From: Alviniconcha marisindica
Taxonomy: Eukaryota; Mollusca; Gastropoda; Provannidae
Reading direction: 5' to 3'
NCBI GenBank assembly: GCA_018857735.1
Contig: JABMCL010001606.1
Coordinates: forward strand, 447,501-511,500
Length of the DNA stretch: 64,000 bases
Every line of letters begins with the position of its first letter. Position 1 is the stretch's first letter. The position numbers and the translations under genes were made by a program. This document shows positions 1 through 12,364 of the stretch, in pieces. The notes under the pieces were generated by a model. The model saw only the letters and a program-made list of their open reading frames with translations. It was not told where the DNA came from and ran no database searches.

Positions 1-500
1 CCCTCTCACCCCGCCCCGGGTGTCCTCATCACTCCACCCTCATCCCGCCCTGTGTGTACTCATCACTCCACTCTCACCCCGCCCTGTGTGTCCTCATCAC
101 TCCACTCTCCCCCCTCCCGTGTGTCCTCATCACTGCCCTCTCACCCCGCCCTGTGTGTCCTCATCACTCCACTCTCCCCCCTCCCCCTGTGTCCTCATCA
201 CTGCCCTCTCACCCCGCCCTGTGTGTCCTCATCACTCCACTCTCCCCCCTCCCCCTGTGTCCTCATCACTCCCCCCTCACCCCGCCCTGTGTGTCCTCAT
301 CACTCCACTCTCCCCCCTCCCCCTGTGTCCTCATCACTCCCCCCTCACCCCGCCCTGTGTGTCCTCATCACTCCACTCTCCCCCCTCCCCCTGTGTCCTC
401 ATCACTCCCCCCTCACCCCGCCCTGTGTGTCCTCATCACTCCACTCTCCCCCCTCCCCCTGTGTCCTCATCACTCCCCCCTCACCCCGCCTCTCCAGTCT
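1..500. repeat. 68-bp minisatellite at the left edge of the window
   Basis: Tandem array with a 68-bp period: the same GCCCTGTGTGTCCTCATCA block recurs with its upstream G at 216, 284, 352, 420 and 488. Each unit is itself two similar halves of about 34 bp. It is strongly pyrimidine-rich on the plus strand and runs off the left edge. The length is not a multiple of 3, yet low stop content leaves all three plus frames open for 160-186 codons. These open frames have only Ser/Pro/His/Leu/Cys-rich repeats and no gene-like features, so I treat them as non-coding. Confidence 0.9.
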
Positions 501-1290
501 GAACAAGGAGAGTGGCACGTTCCCATGCAAATCATCTATCACAGCGTTCACCTTTCACCACCGCTCTCAGCCAGCCAAAGGCGGGGTTGAACATTCTGGA
601 GTATTACTTTGAAATCTTCATGACGAACAGTTCACTTGAAACCCACCGAGTCAAACGTCCTACAGATGGGACAAATCTCATCAGTCACCTTCATAGCTGG
701 AGTAAGACTTGAAGAACTATGCACTAGACGTAATCGCCGATGTTTTCCTTCTCTTAATATTTGCATGTGATTACTGATAAACCATGACCCTTCATAGTTC
801 GGAATTACACAGATATTCTCATGATAAATTATGTTTCCTTAAACGAAAAGAAAAAGAAAAAGAAAAAAAAAGAAGAAAAAAACAACAACAAACGACAACA
901 ACAGTTGACAGGTAACAAACATGCACCCCCCAAGAGAAAAAAATAAAATAGAAAAAAATAGAGGTGCGGTTCCTGCACAGTGAGCGAAACACGATTCAAT
1001 ATGACGGCAGACAGCCGGGTATATGAATATGCAAAAGTAAGAAATCCCATTTATCACACTCTACAGAAGTCCGCCGCAGACTCATGCCAACGCCACCGTG
1101 ATAAAACCCAATCTGATAACTCCCCCTTCGATCCACCAGCCGCCTCTCTGTCTTATCTCGTTATTACTTTCCCGTAGACACGGCTAGGCGTTTGCAATTA
1201 AGTTTCCCCTTTTAGACCCCCAAAATGAAAGGTGCCAATCTGTGTAGCAAGTAGGTTTTAACGTGTAAAAATATCACTTGACGCAGTTTA
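500..1290. other. Upstream region of LRR gene 1 with no recognised feature
   Basis: Mixed-composition sequence with an A-rich stretch near 840-905. I see no conserved protein frame, tRNA or terminal repeat. Confidence 0.5.
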
Positions 1291-1295
1291 CTGCG

Positions 1296-1302
1296 TATAA
1301 AC
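1296..1302 (+). promoter_or_regulatory. Candidate TATA box of LRR gene 1
   Basis: TATAAAC lies in the context GCGTATAAACCAG. Transcription would start around 1325-1332, giving a 5' UTR of about 330 nt before the ATG at 1660, unless a 5' UTR intron is present. Only the motif and its position support this. Confidence 0.4.
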
Positions 1303-1556
1303 CAGTCAGCCACACGGATTGGGCGAGCAGTCGCTGTGGGCAGGCGAGCGGACGCCTGGTGCTCAGAGACAGTGCAGGAGGACGCATTCTGCCATACCGG
1401 GGACTTCTCACATAATTATTCTGTGACCATCAGTTAGTACAACTGAAATCCGCTGCAGACTGGAAAGGGCGAGAAACAAATACGTAGTTGTTTGTGGTTG
1501 TCTCCCCATTCCATTTCTCAACCCCCCCCCCCCCCCCCACACAACCACCACTAATA

Positions 1557-1643
1557 ATGCTTCAGCGGACTCGTGTGGCAGGGAAAATCATCCGTCCTCG
1601 TCTAGTTTCTTCCGTCCGTCAGACGCCGGGCTCATCGATGTGA
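1557..1643 (+). promoter_or_regulatory. Upstream ORF in the presumed leader of LRR gene 1
   Basis: An ATG at 1557 opens a 28-codon frame closed by TGA at 1641-1643, 16 nt before the main start codon. The last sense codon of this frame is itself an ATG placed directly before the TGA, so the leader also holds a minimal start-stop uORF. Such elements can reduce translation of the main frame. Whether it lies in the mature mRNA depends on the unproven transcription start. Confidence 0.35.
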
Positions 1644-1659
1644 CCTAGCATCTGTCACC

Positions 1660-4531
1660 ATGACGACGACCTTGACCCTCCTATTTACCTTGACCTTGCT
1701 GCCGACCTTGACGGAGTCGCCGTGCCCGCCGCCCCCGCATTGCCTGTCGTGCCCGGTGGCGGCCAGCGGGCAGGTGGAGCGGGCGGTGTGCAAGGTGTGT
1801 CCCCAGGCCATCCCGCCCACTGTCAAGGACGCCACCGTGCTAGGGGGTTGTCCCATCATGCAGGTCAGGGGGCTGGTGGCGCCCTTCTTCCTCAGGTCAG
1901 TCTGTCCATTGTCTGTCCACTCTCCCCCATGTCTCTCCTCTCTCTGTCCAGTCTCCCCCTGTCTGTCCAGTCTCCCCCTGTCTGTCCAGTCTCCCTCCAG
2001 TATGTCCACTCCACCCCTGTCTGTCCAGTCTGTCTTGTCTGTCCACTCCCCCCTGTCTGTCCAGTCTCTCCCCTGTCTGTCCGCTCTCCCTCTGTCTGTC
2101 CACTCTCCCCTGTCTGTCCGCTCTCCCTCTGTCTGTCCAGTATCTCCACTGTCTGTCCGCTTTCCCTCTGTCCATGCGGTCTCTCCCTTGTCTGTCCAGT
2201 GTCCCCATTGTCTGTCTCGTGTCTGTCTGAAGGTCGACTCGTCAACGGTAACGGTCGTCCCTCTCGGTGGGAGAGGATGAGGTTGGACGGGCAGGTTGGG
2301 GCGGGAAGGGGGGGGGGGGGGGCATCACGCAAACCACAAGTCTGGTGGGGCACGCTTGTTCCTGGCGCCGGGTCTGCCCTATACCTGTCTGTCTCGAGGC
2401 CATCCCAACAACAGTGACGGACGCCCAGACTGTGGTGGTCACTGGCGCAGGAAGCCACGATCCTGCTGGTGATGGGAACGCTCTCTCGTGAAAATGACCA
2501 GTTTTGTGACCCCCACCCCCCTCATGGAGTCTGCTTATACTAGAGACAATCCCCTCAACCGACAAGGACGTTAGTGCTGACTGGGCGAGACGTGTGTGTT
2601 GGGGATGGGGGATGGAGGAAGGGAGAGGGGGGCGGAGCATTTGGAAACAAGAGGTCCTGCGGCACCATTCTTCCAGTGCATGTCTCTTTCAGTATCTGGC
2701 TGGTATTGGTCGTGGTTGGACATGGCCGCTGGATGTAAAGAGAAAAAAACCCTGATTAAATTAGAAAGTTCAGGCGAGCACTTACTTGGGTAATGCGAAG
2801 CCTGACGGTAATTCTGCCCACCGTATGAAGCATGGAAGGGATCAGGCGGAATTCTGGGAGGTACAATTCATGTCTAACGCTGCTCCAGCAATGCCCCTAT
2901 CTAAAAGTTCCCACTTTCAATAATCTCTTTTCATTCCGCGTTCTCCGCGCAGATTGGTGAACCTGCAAACCCTGACGCTGTCCAGCTGTGGCATTACCAA
3001 GTTTAGCGGCTCCGTCTTCACCAAGAACACGCTGCTGACCACGCTGACCATGATCGGCAACAACTTCACCACCTTCAACACCGACCTCTTCAACGGCCTG
3101 GCCCGGCTCAGCCAGCTAACGCTGGGCCGCGACGAACTCACCGTGCTGCCCGACGGGGGCTTCTCGCCACTCACCGCTCTCACCAAGCTGGACCTGAGGG
3201 TCAACAAGATCGCCAGTCTCGGGGACCGCGCCTTCGAAGGGCTGTCCAGTCTGAAGACGCTGGACCTTTCCAACAACCCGCTGACCCACATCTCGCCCGC
3301 CGCGTTCCGCCCTCTGCGGAACGTCGAGACGGTGACCATGAAGTCAACATCGCTGACGTCGCTTCCGGACAACCTCTTCTCCGGCTTGACGTCGCTGAAG
3401 AGCCTGAGCTTGTCCGACGGCCGAATCAGCCAGGTGGGCGGGAACGCTTTCAGCGGAACAGCCCTCCAGCTGCTGGACCTGTCCGACAACCTCCTGGTCG
3501 CCGTTCCCGCAGCCTCCCTCAGGGCAGGGAGCGCCTCGCCGCAGACCGTGGACCTGAGCGGCAACCAGATCCGCGCCGTCCGGTCCGGGGACTTCTCCCG
3601 CCTGACGGTCCGCACCCTCAACCTGTCCAGCAACCCGCTGACCGCCGTGCAGCCCGGGGCCTTCAGCACCGCTCGCGTGGACGTCCTGGACCTGCACAAC
3701 ACGTCGCTGCAGTCGCTGCCCAGCTCGCTGCAGGCTCTGCTGGCCGCCTCCCGCCCCGTGCTGAACCTGCATCTCAACCCCAACTGGCTGTGTGGCTGCG
3801 GCGTGCTGTGGCTAGGCAGGTACCTCTTGTCCAGCCCGCGGAGCCGGCCCCCTACCTGCAAGGAGCTGGCCAGGTACGCGGGGCGCACACTCACTGACGC
3901 CATGCCGGAACTGGAACAGCAGTGTCAGACCACCACCACCACCACCACCACAACAACAACAACGACCAGAACTACACCTACGACGACCACTGCCACTCCG
4001 ACAACTACAACACCAACGACTATCACTACGACCCCAACAACTACAACCACGACTCCAACGACGACGACGCCAACAGCTACAACAACCACGACTACCACAA
4101 CTACAACACCTGCGCCTACAACAACCACTAGTCCAACAACGATCAGCACCACCGCAACCACCCTGACACCAACAACGACTACATCGCCAAGAACAGAAAA
4201 ACCGACCACAACAACAACAACGACGGCTAGTCCACCTACGCCCTCCCCGCCTGCATCCACCAAAGACGGGACAACGAGGGGCATCGCTGACGCCCGCATT
4301 CACATCGAGGTGGAGGACGTGGGCTTAGCGCTGTCCACTGTCCTCATCGCCGGGGGATCCGTGCTGGGGTTCCTGCTCCTCGTTGGCCTCGTCGCCGCCG
4401 TCTGCTGTTGCCTCGGCGGCCCCCACAGCGGCGGCAACCGCGTGCACCCCAAACCCCGGCACGTGAGGCCCAGGCGCTGGCCCGACCACTACTGGCACGC
4501 CTACTACTCCTACGGCGCGCGCTCCAAGTGA
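1660..4531 (+). CDS. LRR gene 1: LRR, mucin-like stalk, single-pass membrane protein; join(1660..1895,2953..4531)
   Basis: Predicted 604-residue type I surface glycoprotein, probably an adhesion or recognition receptor; ligand unknown. The start is ATG 1660 with A at -3. Residues 1-20 are a Thr/Leu-rich signal peptide. Six cysteines between about residues 22 and 64 (C22, C28, C31, C44, C47, C64) form an N-terminal cap. LRRs with the LxxLxLxxN pattern occupy about 80-345, and an LRR C-terminal cap with WLCGCG begins near 356. A Thr-rich stalk follows (about 405-500), then a membrane helix at about 535-566 ending in three cysteines that could be palmitoylated, and a tail of about 38 residues rich in Arg, His and Tyr. 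Exon 1 ends CTCAG/GTCAGT in phase 2 and joins CGCAG/ATTGGTG, restoring an LRR. The layout resembles platelet GP Ib alpha, but that is analogy rather than orthology. It is a paralogue of the gene at 12782. Confidence 0.85.
1900..2230. repeat. CTGTCTGTCC-type minisatellite in intron 1 of LRR gene 1
   Basis: Irregular tandem units of about 19-24 bp built from CTGTCTGTCCAGTCTCCC variants start directly after the exon 1 donor site. Together they make the first part of the intron a continuous pyrimidine tract. Confidence 0.85.
2370..2676 (+). pseudogene. Decayed duplicate of LRR gene 1 exon 1 inside its own intron
   Basis: Two blocks of exon 1 recur in order. At about 2383-2450 the frame reads VCLEAIPTTVTDAQ, matching exon 1 VCPQAIPPTVKDAT; about 24 of 31 aligned bases agree over the core. 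At about 2649-2675 it reads TRGPAAPFFQ, matching exon 1 VRGLVAPFFLR. The two blocks are about 200 bp apart here but adjacent in exon 1, so the copy was expanded or interrupted. The real donor after APFFLR (CAG/GTCAGT) is replaced by CAGTGCATG, so the copy cannot be spliced in the same way. It is probably a relic of an exon or gene duplication. A functional alternative exon is less likely. Confidence 0.5.
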
Positions 4532-4743
4532 GCCTGGGACACAGGGCACGTGCAGCCGGCAGGCACAGTGCAGGCGATGGCCCGGTCCCTGAACAAACGA
4601 CTTTTTTCCCGATTTGGTTCATGCGCCACAACGCCGTTGTTTGGACCCAAAGACGAGGAGTGGGGAAGAAATCGCGCAGCCGACGTAAGAGAGAAGCAAC
4701 CAACAAAACAATTGTGTTGCTGCATGTGTCGTTATGAAGTTGG

Positions 4744-4748
<5 letters not shown>

Positions 4749-4831
<83 letters not shown>
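4749..4831. repeat. (GT)n microsatellite
   Basis: About 41 uninterrupted GT units lie about 220 bp after the LRR gene 1 stop codon, probably inside its 3' UTR. Confidence 0.95.
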
Positions 4832-4834
<3 letters not shown>

Positions 4835-5675
4835 AAGCGCTCTGCCCGTAACGAATGATCCGTCCACCATTAGCTGTTGCCCAACAATTCAAATCTTTCT
4901 TTTCCCTGAGCGCTGGGGTTCGTTTCCTTGAACATACTATGACAGACCCGACAGACTTCTGGCCTTTAGCAATGGTCTGAAAGTGTTCGCTACGACCGCA
5001 CAAGGACCGAACTCGCGCACGCCCCCTCCAGTAAGGCTCTAGGGGACTGTAATCACAGAGAAACCTGCTCCGACTAGGGCACCCTCAGAGTCCTTGCTAA
5101 GTGTTTCTGGTATTACAGTTGACTTCGTTCTGAAGCAGAACCGTTTTGTTACGAAGCACACACAAATGGAGTGTAAAGAAAAAGGGTTTACGTGAACACA
5201 ACGGCGGCCACCTCATGACTGGATGAGGTTTTGGCGGTAGCCAGTTCAACACATCTCCCATAATCCTCGCTCGGCCACTGTGACTAACAGTCCACTTTGA
5301 TGTGGAGAGCGACCTCCGCGAGGACTTCACAGCCCGCGTTGATCTGATCCCTTGCTTGCCATCGCCGTCACCTCCACTCTCACTGTTGGAGGTGTCACCA
5401 AACCCGTGAACATGGCCATAAATTGTCCCTCGTCTTTTCCCCTCACTAATAAGCCGGTCTTGATTTATTGATGCTACCTTTTTGACTTCTTAATTCGGTC
5501 CAAATCTTGCGTGCTTACTGGCTCTTTGGTAACTGCTTTGAAGAGAGCGAAAAGCCTTTTCCTGTGTTTTCCCTGGTTTCGACAGCAATGTTGGTAAGTG
5601 AGAACGAGGCACTTTGATTCCCGGTCCAACCAGTGCATGTTCACAAGTCACACCTATTAAGGGGAATGCTGCAGC

Positions 5676-5681
5676 AATAAA
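5676..5681 (+). terminator. Candidate polyadenylation signal for LRR gene 1
   Basis: This is the first AATAAA I found on the plus strand after the stop codon at 4529-4531. It would give a 3' UTR of about 1.15 kb containing the GT microsatellite. Position is the only support. Confidence 0.3.
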
Positions 5682-5812
5682 CCTTTCAAATCAATCGTCT
5701 GCCATTTTTTCCGAACGATTCTCCCTCCTTTTAACGCACATCCATCTCTGTAGCAGCATGTCAGATATACTCGTGACAATCAAAGATTTACCAGAACGAA
5801 AACCAATACAGA

Positions 5813-5817
<5 letters not shown>

Positions 5818-5873
<56 letters not shown>
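5818..5873. repeat. (CT)n microsatellite
   Basis: Uninterrupted CT repeat of about 56 bp. Confidence 0.95.
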
Positions 5874-5876
<3 letters not shown>

Positions 5877-6069
5877 GCAGAGACAGAAATCTAGCGTGAG
5901 AGCGTCAGTGAGTTCATCACTTGGATTTTGACTGCACAGAATCACCTCAGGAGGGGGCGGGAGCGAGAGAGAGTGGGGTAGGGTGGAGAGACAGGTAGAC
6001 AGACAAAACGAGGCCCATCCATCAACTACCGCTTGTCCGTTGGCCTCTGGCTGGTTAGTACACGCAGCC

Positions 6070-6440
6070 CTGAAGAACCAATAGAATTCAAAGGCGGACA
6101 GCGTTCAACTAACAGAATGCAAAAGCCGCTACAGTTGAACTAATAGAATTCAGAGGCGGCTAGAATTCAACCAATAGAATGCAAAAGCGGCTAGAGTTCA
6201 ACCAACAGAATTCAAAGGCAGCTTAAAGTTCAACCAATAGAATTCAAAGACGGCTAGAGCTCGGCTAATAGAATGCAAAGGCCGACAGGGCTCCTACACA
6301 AGCCGACTTCAACCGACACAATCCAAAGGTGACTAGAGCCCAAACACTAACTGTGTTTCATAGAACACAAAGGCGGCCACGGTTCCAACACTAACCTAGT
6401 TCAGCCAATAGAATCCCAAGGCGGCTAGATCACCAACACT
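6070..6440. repeat. 31-bp degenerate tandem repeat
   Basis: About 11 diverged copies of a unit containing ACCAATAGAATTCAAAGG then CGGCTAGAGTTCA. Early copies keep a 31-bp spacing and later ones drift. The unit carries a CCAAT box motif, which may be coincidental. Confidence 0.75.
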
Positions 6441-6942
6441 TTATCTCTAGACAGTCGGTTCAAGCCTCGGCTCTGAGAAGGCTAAACTCGCGGATTATCT
6501 GATCACTTGTTTCCGATTGTTGGGGACGCTGAGGAGCACAGTCATCGCTTGACAATCTGATAGCGGTGCACGCTATCTGTCACACTAGCTCTGGCTGCCG
6601 TGTTAACTGCTTACAGCACAATGTCGGCTGCACACGTTGTCTGCCAAAGTGAAAGCCAGAATCAGGGTCAGTCCTTTTTTTCTTTTTACACACAATCCTT
6701 TTACTTCCATGTCAACTAACCCCCCCTCCGTCCCGCGCCATCTATATGGCAAGGAGCGGGTTCGTGCCGGCGTGCAGAGCACTAAGTTAGAACGGCGTAG
6801 TTCGAACACAGGAGGAAGAGCCAGCACAGGCCAAGAAAGCGTCTTTCGGTACTAGGGATATATTTGTCTCTGACTATTATGGGACCGTCTCCTCTCATGT
6901 GGTACGACGTCACGTCACGACATATGGAGGAAAAATGCAGGT

Positions 6943-6977
<35 letters not shown>

Positions 6978-7416
6978 CACAGTGGTAATTACAGGTTAAT
7001 CTCCAACACGCCCCAGCCTGCTTCCTCCTCGAGTCACTGTCAGTCCGCCATGACGTCCTGTCGACTGCAGGTCTTATCTGCCCACTCTCACCCCCCCCCC
7101 TCCCCCCGCGCGCAACTCATCTCTCTCTTCTCTCATTCTCTTTTTCCTCTATCAAACAGCCCCCCACCCCTCTCTTTCTGATCATGTGCATCCAAGAGGC
7201 AAATTTTTGTGTATGATTTTAGCACGGACAATAACCAATCTTATCTGACTGATCTGTATATAGGCTATGTGAGTGGGGTGGGGGTGGGGAGGGTAAAAGA
7301 GAGGAGAAAGGAAGATGTGCCATAATCATTACTCATGTTTTTTATTTTATCCGTTTTCGTTTTTCAAGCATGAAGAATAGTCAGAAAACACTACCACCAC
7401 CACCACCACCAACGAG

Positions 7417-7722
<306 letters not shown>

Positions 7723-8039
7723 GGAACAGTGCTGGCCATGTGCAGTCAGAACGGGGTGATGCTGGAGGTGCTGGCTGCCAGCGCTGTGTTGTGTCCCCCT
7801 TTCACCGCTGCTCGTGTCTCCGCTGCTACGCAGGGGCAGCAGAAACGGTGAATTACTGCGCACAAGTCACACCTTGGAGCCGCGCTGTCCAACCAGGAGA
7901 CAAATGCATTAGGCGCAAACTAGCAGAGTGGCACGGAAAGAGTGGAGGGGGTCAATGATTCATCAATTTGTACAGAAAGAGAAAGGGAGGCGGTGAGAGA
8001 GAGAGGGGGGGGGGGAGGGAGAGAGAGGTGGAGACACAC

Positions 8040-8110
8040 TCCGTACACCGCTTTCCGGCACCTTCCTCCAAAGGAAGGATGTCGTAAACCAGTGCTTGAA
8101 GTGAGGTGGA
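8040..8110. repeat. Dispersed repeat, copy 1
   Basis: TTTCCGGCACCTTCCTCCAA recurs at about 52086-52107. AGGAAGGATG followed by CGTAAACCAG recurs at about 52663-52690. The two motifs are adjacent here. The element family is not recognised. Confidence 0.5.
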
Positions 8111-8539
8111 GATAGAGAGGACAAAGAGGAGAGGGGGGGGGGGGGGGGGGGGGGAAGAAAGGAGAGGGGGGGAGGGAGGGAGGGGGGGGAGGAACAGACG
8201 GAGAAAGACAGCTGGGAAAGCGCGAGGGGGGGTGGGGGGTGTGAGAGAGGGAGTGCGCCCCCCCCCCCCCCGCCCCCCCCCCCTCCCCACACACACACAC
8301 ACTGCACGCACACACGACCAAAACACGATGGCCAAACTGCATCACCAAAAATGGTGTGTTTCCCAAACAGTCAAACACTGCTCGCATTACGCATGTTTGA
8401 GCAAATCGGTACTTCAGTTCGTCTGTCGCTAAATCCGGGAAGGAAATCCGTTGCACATTACACCTGGAAACAACACACGGTCCGCCAAAGATAATGCCCA
8501 GAAATTGTACTTGTGCCTATTAATGTATCATATGACAAT

Positions 8540-8540
8540 A

Positions 8541-8618
<78 letters not shown>
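8540..8618. repeat. (GT)n microsatellite
   Basis: GT repeat with one TTG interruption. Confidence 0.95.
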
Positions 8619-8619
<1 letters not shown>

Positions 8620-9714
8620 TACTGTTTATTCTACAGCGCATTTCCATAACTAATATATATATATATTATTTAAATAATGCTTGTGGTATTAGTACATTAT
8701 TGCGTGCTCTTAGACTGTGAACTTGCAGATTTTATTTCCTTGTTATTCACGTGTGACACACATTTTGCTTCAAATGGAATGAATAAGTACTTGACACGAC
8801 ACGTGTGTATGTGTGTGTGTGTGCTTTACGTAATATGCATGTATTATCATGCCACTGATTGTTTTCTCTGTGTAAGTATTCATGCGTTCCATACTTTTAA
8901 AAAGTTCAGCTGTCGGGTCGCTGAAAACGCTCTACAAATATGCTGATATTGTGATTATCTCACGGCCAATCGGTGTGCAGTGTGCAGCTGGAGCCAGCGC
9001 GGACCCCTTTTGCTGAGAACGGCAGCCAGCGTAGGACATGACCTGAGATGCAGCACGCTGATCCGGACCACACTCACACAGCAAAACCAACCTCTCTTTC
9101 CACCATGCCCAACAAACGACAGTGACACCAAATTTATGAAGAGACGGCTAAAGCCGTTGGACTCTCCGTGACAAAAGAACAACACAGTGACAACCCCCCA
9201 CTCCCACCGCTCACGACACCACCCATAGCCAGCAAAAGCATGGACTTAGGGACTTAGCCTGGAACACACCGAACAAGGTCCAGATCAGCAACTTGATAGT
9301 GTTGAAGTTTTTTCTCTTTTTTCTTCTTCTTTTGAATCACCAAGATAACCACGTAGACTGCTACAGCCGTCTGATGGATTGCCGGTGGCCTTGCTCGGAG
9401 AGACAACTGGGTTTTGGTGTAAACAAAGCTTATTCGCGTTCAAGTAGCATTGCACGAACGAAATCAACGCATGCACATTAACCGAAGTAAGCTTAGTGAA
9501 AGACAACTGGTTCTTAAGGCCCAGTTCATCAGGCAGAAGGTGCGAGTGTGAAACGGGCACACTCCAAGCCAAAGACAGGAAAAGAGCGGCATTACAACAT
9601 ATCCGTACATCAGTAACTAGGGACAGCCATATAACGGCATGGCCATGACATCTGTGAGGCACTGGAAATGTCCTTGACGTTGACGATAATATTGTTGAGG
9701 AAAGGCAAAGTTGA

Positions 9715-9925
9715 ACCTGCCACCATACCATCTGTGGACCGGCCACGCCACCAAACGCTCTGCGGCCACGCCACCAACCGCTCTGTGGACCGGCCACGCC
9801 GCCATACACTCTGCGGACCGGCCATGCCACCACGCTCTCTGCGGACCGGCCATGCCACCACGCTCTGTGTGGACCGGCAACACCTCTGTGGACCGGCCAC
9901 ACCACCAGGCTCTGTGTGGAGGTTT
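9715..9925. repeat. About 29-bp minisatellite
   Basis: Seven or eight diverged copies of CTCTGTGGACCGGCCACG followed by CCACCA and a variable spacer. The open frames across it on both strands are repetitive and considered non-coding. Confidence 0.8.
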
Positions 9926-10034
9926 ACTGAACGGACGAAGGACAAAAGCGCTACTTTTTTGCAGTCGCCTTGTTCAGTCGTGTTTACGAGCTCGTATCCT
10001 GCTCATTCATGGATGTATAAACCGGCACAACTTC

Positions 10035-10575
10035 CCAGCCCTTCCCTCCCACCCACTGTTCCCTTTGGACAACTTCCCCATCCTTCCCTCTCACCCCTGT
10101 TCCTTTTGGACAACTTCCCCATCCTTCCCTTCCACCCCTGTTCCTTTTGGACAACTTCCCAATTCCCCATCCTTCCCTCCCACCCCCTGTTCCTTTTGGA
10201 CAACTTCCCAATTCCCCATCCTTCCCTCCCACCCCTGTTCCTTTTGGACAATTTCCCAATTCCCCATCCTTCTCTTCCATCCCTGTTCCCTTTGGACAAC
10301 TTCCCCATCCTTCCCTCCCACCCCTGTTCCTTTTGGACAACTTCCCAATTCCCCATCCTTCCCTCCCACCCCTGTTCCTTTTGGACAATTTCCCAATTCC
10401 CCATCCTTCTCTTCCATCCCTGTTCCCTTTGGACAACTTCCCCATCCTTCCCTCCCACCCCTGTTCCTCTTGGACAACTTCCCAATTCCCCATCCTTCCC
10501 TCCCACCCCCTGTTCCTTTTGGACAACTTCCCAATTCTCCATCCTTCCCTCCCACCCCTGTTCCTTTCTGCAACA
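10035..10575. repeat. 40/48-bp minisatellite with higher-order structure
   Basis: Units contain CCCACCCCTGTTCCTTTT then GGACAACTTCCC and come in a 40-bp and a roughly 48-bp form. The order of forms repeats: the variant with ACAATTTCCC recurs 137 bp apart (10246 and 10383), which indicates amplification of a multi-unit block. Confidence 0.85.
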
Positions 10576-10597
10576 CATCACACCCTTCAGTCCACAC

Positions 10598-10609
10598 CGC
10601 GACGACGAC

Positions 10610-10641
<32 letters not shown>

Positions 10642-10668
10642 CGAAGAAGAAGAAGAAGAAGAAGAAGC
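10598..10668. repeat. (ACG)n(AAG)n trinucleotide repeat
   Basis: A GAC/ACG run changes to an AAG run. The frame would encode Asp then Glu runs, but no gene context supports coding. Confidence 0.85.
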
Positions 10669-11668
10669 ATTAAATCACTCGATCCATCCCTTCAACTCTC
10701 AACAGTCCATTTTGCACATTCCTACCAAACCACACTCCTCGCCATATCGCTCCAATCGCAAACCCCTCCAACACCACCAGGAAGCCATTACAAATGCTGT
10801 GGCAGGCGTCTTAATCCATGATATCGTTGACGACCTTCTACACAACCACTGCAGACGTGACAACATCGCCGCAACGATGGCATTCGTGCCCACAACAGGC
10901 AGCAACATTAAGTTACTGACGCCAGCACACAATCAAGACCCGTCACTTCAACAAGTTGGCCGGGGGGGGTGGGGGGGGGTATCAGGGAACGCCAGTTTGA
11001 TTCCAGACATACCAACCACAAATAACAACAACACACGAAACAAGCACGGTGGTTTCATATCTTCTTTTGTATAGATGGTGTCGATTGTTGTTGTTTTATC
11101 CCATGTAGTAATGTTCATTTATTCTCTCTGTCAACCCCCCCACCACCACACACCCCAAGAGGGGAGTGAGTGAGAGTACAATCTGCAGCAAAACGGGGGC
11201 CGAGAGTGTCACCTGTTTTGTTTGTTTCATTTCTTCATTACTCAGAAACTGGAAACTACTAATTAACCAGCTGCCTGATGCCACTAATTTCTGTTTTTCT
11301 GTCGCTAACACTACGGCCGACACAACGTCAAAATCCAACCACTACCAAACTGTCGCTCCCAGGCACGACAAGAGGGGCTATTTACCCACTTAAACGTTCA
11401 TACCACATCCAGAGGTCTGACTGATTGATACTGAACTCTTGACCTATACTCTATAACTATACTCAACAGCGACGGTCACATCAGAGCGAAACACACTTCA
11501 TCAAACCACAAGTAAAGGCACGGCACACTGCATGTTCACACAATGCCTCGCTGTGGCGTTGTACGAGACTGGAGAAAAAATGGAGTGGAATGAACCGGGA
11601 AGGCAGTAAAGAGAACGGCAGAATCCCCAACAGTAGGCAAAGGATGTAAAGCTATATTTTGACAATCA

Positions 11669-11676
11669 GTGTGTGT

Positions 11677-11707
<31 letters not shown>

Positions 11708-11840
11708 GGGGTGGTGGGTGCGTGGTGCGTGCCTGCGTGCGTGTGTGTGTGTGCATGCGTGCGTGCGTGCGTGTGTGTGTGTGTGTGTGTGTGTGTACAT
11801 GCGTGTGTGTGTTTGTGGGGGGGGGGGGGGGGGGGGGGCG
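11669..11840. repeat. Compound GT / GTGC / poly-G repeat
   Basis: GT and GCGT repeats are flanked by two poly-G runs of about 20 bp each. Confidence 0.9.
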
Positions 11841-12357
11841 AATAGGAGGAAGTTCATGACATTCCTAGCCTTAACAGCATGTAGTAAATACTCAACTAAG
11901 CAAACACAAACCGGACATGATCTCCAGTCTTAACGAGACTTTATTCCGTGCCCACGCATTTCTAATACGCAATGATACTGTAGCGTCCAATTTATCAGTG
12001 GGACACGAGGGCTGTCAACACACACTACCCTCACCTACGTCATAGCGGGCGGTACCCAACGCTCACTGGTTTACCGCCACCCGTCGGAAAAGAACAAGTT
12101 CCTGATAACCACTTTGACAAGTCCCCAGAGCCAGGCTCGATCTGATTGGTCACTTCTTATCCGCGAAGCAGGCAGACAACACCAAAGGCGAGATACCCCT
12201 CTTCAATGCCGCACCCACTGGGAATGAAAGTTGTGGGGTAAAGGTGGAGACAAACGCAAGAGACAGACAGTGAGAGGAGGGATGGGGGGTTGGGGGTGGG
12301 GGTGGGTGGGGGACGAGATGTATTTCACAAGCCCACTCCCATCTGTCTTCCCGAGAC

Positions 12358-12364
12358 TATAAAA
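12358..12364 (+). promoter_or_regulatory. TATA box of LRR gene 2
   Basis: TATAAAA in GACTATAAAACTCC. A start about 30 bp downstream falls at an initiator-like TTTCAAACT near 12388-12396. No ATG occurs between that point and the start codon at 12782, which supports a leader of about 390 nt without an intron. Confidence 0.55.

Noticed and set aside
20..612. Three overlapping plus-strand ORFs of 160-186 codons
   Set aside because: They are frame readings of the 68-bp minisatellite, with no start context or domain.
2917..3903. 328-codon minus ORF opposite LRR gene 1
   Set aside because: Shadow of the GC-rich LRR exon. The plus frame has LRR periodicity, caps and correct splice junctions.
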